Assembly: GCA_951800935.1 (NCBI GenBank) | Contig: CATOLW010000088.1 | Location: forward strand, 1 to 5,795 | Length of the DNA: 5,795 nt | Reading direction: 5' to 3' | DNA from: an uncultured Clostridium sp. | Lineage (GTDB): Bacteria > Bacillota_A > Clostridia > TANB77 > CAG-508 | Shown here: piece by piece, positions 5,281-5,795 of the stretch | Layout: each line of letters opens with the position of its first letter | Numbering within the stretch: the stretch's first letter is position 1 | Notes under the pieces: model-generated | Database searches by the model: none | What the model was told of the DNA's origin: nothing | What the model saw: the letters and a program-made list of their open reading frames with translations, nothing else | Position numbers and translations under genes: made by a program

Positions 5281-5795
5281 TCATTTGTTGTTTTGATGGA
5301 TAATTAATTTAAATAAAGATAGTATGTTATTAACTTCTTCTTTAATAGGAAGTAATATGTTTGGATTAGTAAAATCTTTAACTGTTATATTGAGATAAGA
5401 TTTACTACTATAATTTGTTTGTGTTGAAAAACTAGTAGCTCTTATCTTTCCATCTCTTGTTATTTTTCCATTTGCAATTCCAAATGAATTTGTTTTAGCA
5501 TTAGTTTTTTCTATTAATTCGCAATCAATAATTTGTGAATATTGATATTCTTTTCCTAAAATGTTCAATTTTTTATTTTCTTCATCTAAAAATAAATCAT
5601 CATGTATTTTTCTATATCCTGCTTTTAATAAATTATTTTCAGTGTTTTTTCTTTTTAAATTTTGCTTATTAATATTCCTGATTTTTTTAATCGTACAATA
5701 TAGCATAATTCCTATAAAAATTCCAGTTATTATTAATGGTGGTACTATAATCATAAAGAACAAGTTTAATATTAGAAGTGTTCCTTCTAAAACTG
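5281..5795 (-). CDS. Membrane-anchored protein of unknown function, 5' end probably outside the window
   Basis: The frame ends at TGA 5283-5281 and is open to the window edge. Possible internal starts are TTG at 5763 and ATG at 5754, but neither has a ribosome-binding site at normal spacing (an AGAAGGA lies about 17 nt before the TTG), so the true start may be upstream. The N-terminal part is strongly hydrophobic (FFMIIVPPLIITGIFIGIML), giving one membrane segment, followed by a basic, Asn/Lys-rich stretch (IKKIRNINKQNLKRK) that would face the cytoplasm. The remaining 110 or so residues look like a small beta-rich domain (FLDEENKKLNILGKEYQYS, then IIDCELIEKT) ending in a helix, faintly like bacterial PH-type domains; this is a guess. 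It stands just before the tape measure with its own terminator, as phage 'moron' or superinfection-exclusion genes often do, but no function can be assigned. Confidence 0.6.
   Translation of the reverse strand, partial: VLEGTLLILNLFFMIIVPPLIITGIFIGIMLYCTIKKIRNINKQNLKRKNTENNLLKAGYRKIHDDLFLDEENKKLNILGKEYQYSQIIDCELIEKTNAKTNSFGIANGKITRDGKIRATSFSTQTNYSSKSYLNITVKDFTNPNILLPIKEEVNNILSLFKLIIHQNNK

Overview
The window is very AT-rich, and its coding is almost entirely on the minus strand, in genes packed end to start behind strong AGGAGG ribosome-binding sites. This and the protein families point to the tail module of a siphovirus-type phage or prophage of a low-GC Firmicute, most likely a member of the Clostridia. 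No integrase, lysis, head or host genes are in view, so prophage and free phage cannot be told apart.

In transcription order (high to low coordinates) the layout is: a small membrane-anchored protein of unknown function (5281-5795, 5' end probably outside the window); a rho-independent terminator (about 5229-5272); a tape-measure-like protein with five 44-residue hydrophobic repeats (3638-5209); a small conserved tail protein (3230-3626); a large tail hub/tail-tip protein with an S74-like C-terminal chaperone region (725-3228); and a tail-collar fibre protein that runs off the window (1-725). Together they would build the tail tube's length ruler, the tail tip and its host-contacting end. Start and stop signals overlap or nearly touch at three successive gene boundaries, which suggests translational coupling along a late operon.

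The remarkable point is that two of these genes cannot be read in one frame. The small tail protein needs one +1 frame change and the hub needs two. At each of the three places the upstream frame contains a CGG codon, and skipping its C gives GGA or GGT (Gly) and continues a protein that looks intact and family-like. By direct reading of the sequence, these are the only three in-frame CGG codons in roughly 1,900 codons. The other four CGG trinucleotides on the coding strand are all out of frame, while CGT, CGA and AGA are used normally for Arg. The simplest reading is that CGG is not translated as an ordinary arginine codon in this host and that CGGN acts as a +1 recoding signal yielding Gly (or a four-base codon). 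Random sequencing errors or prophage decay would not be expected to pick the same codon, direction and outcome three times. No host tRNA genes or protein data are available here, so the mechanism remains inference.
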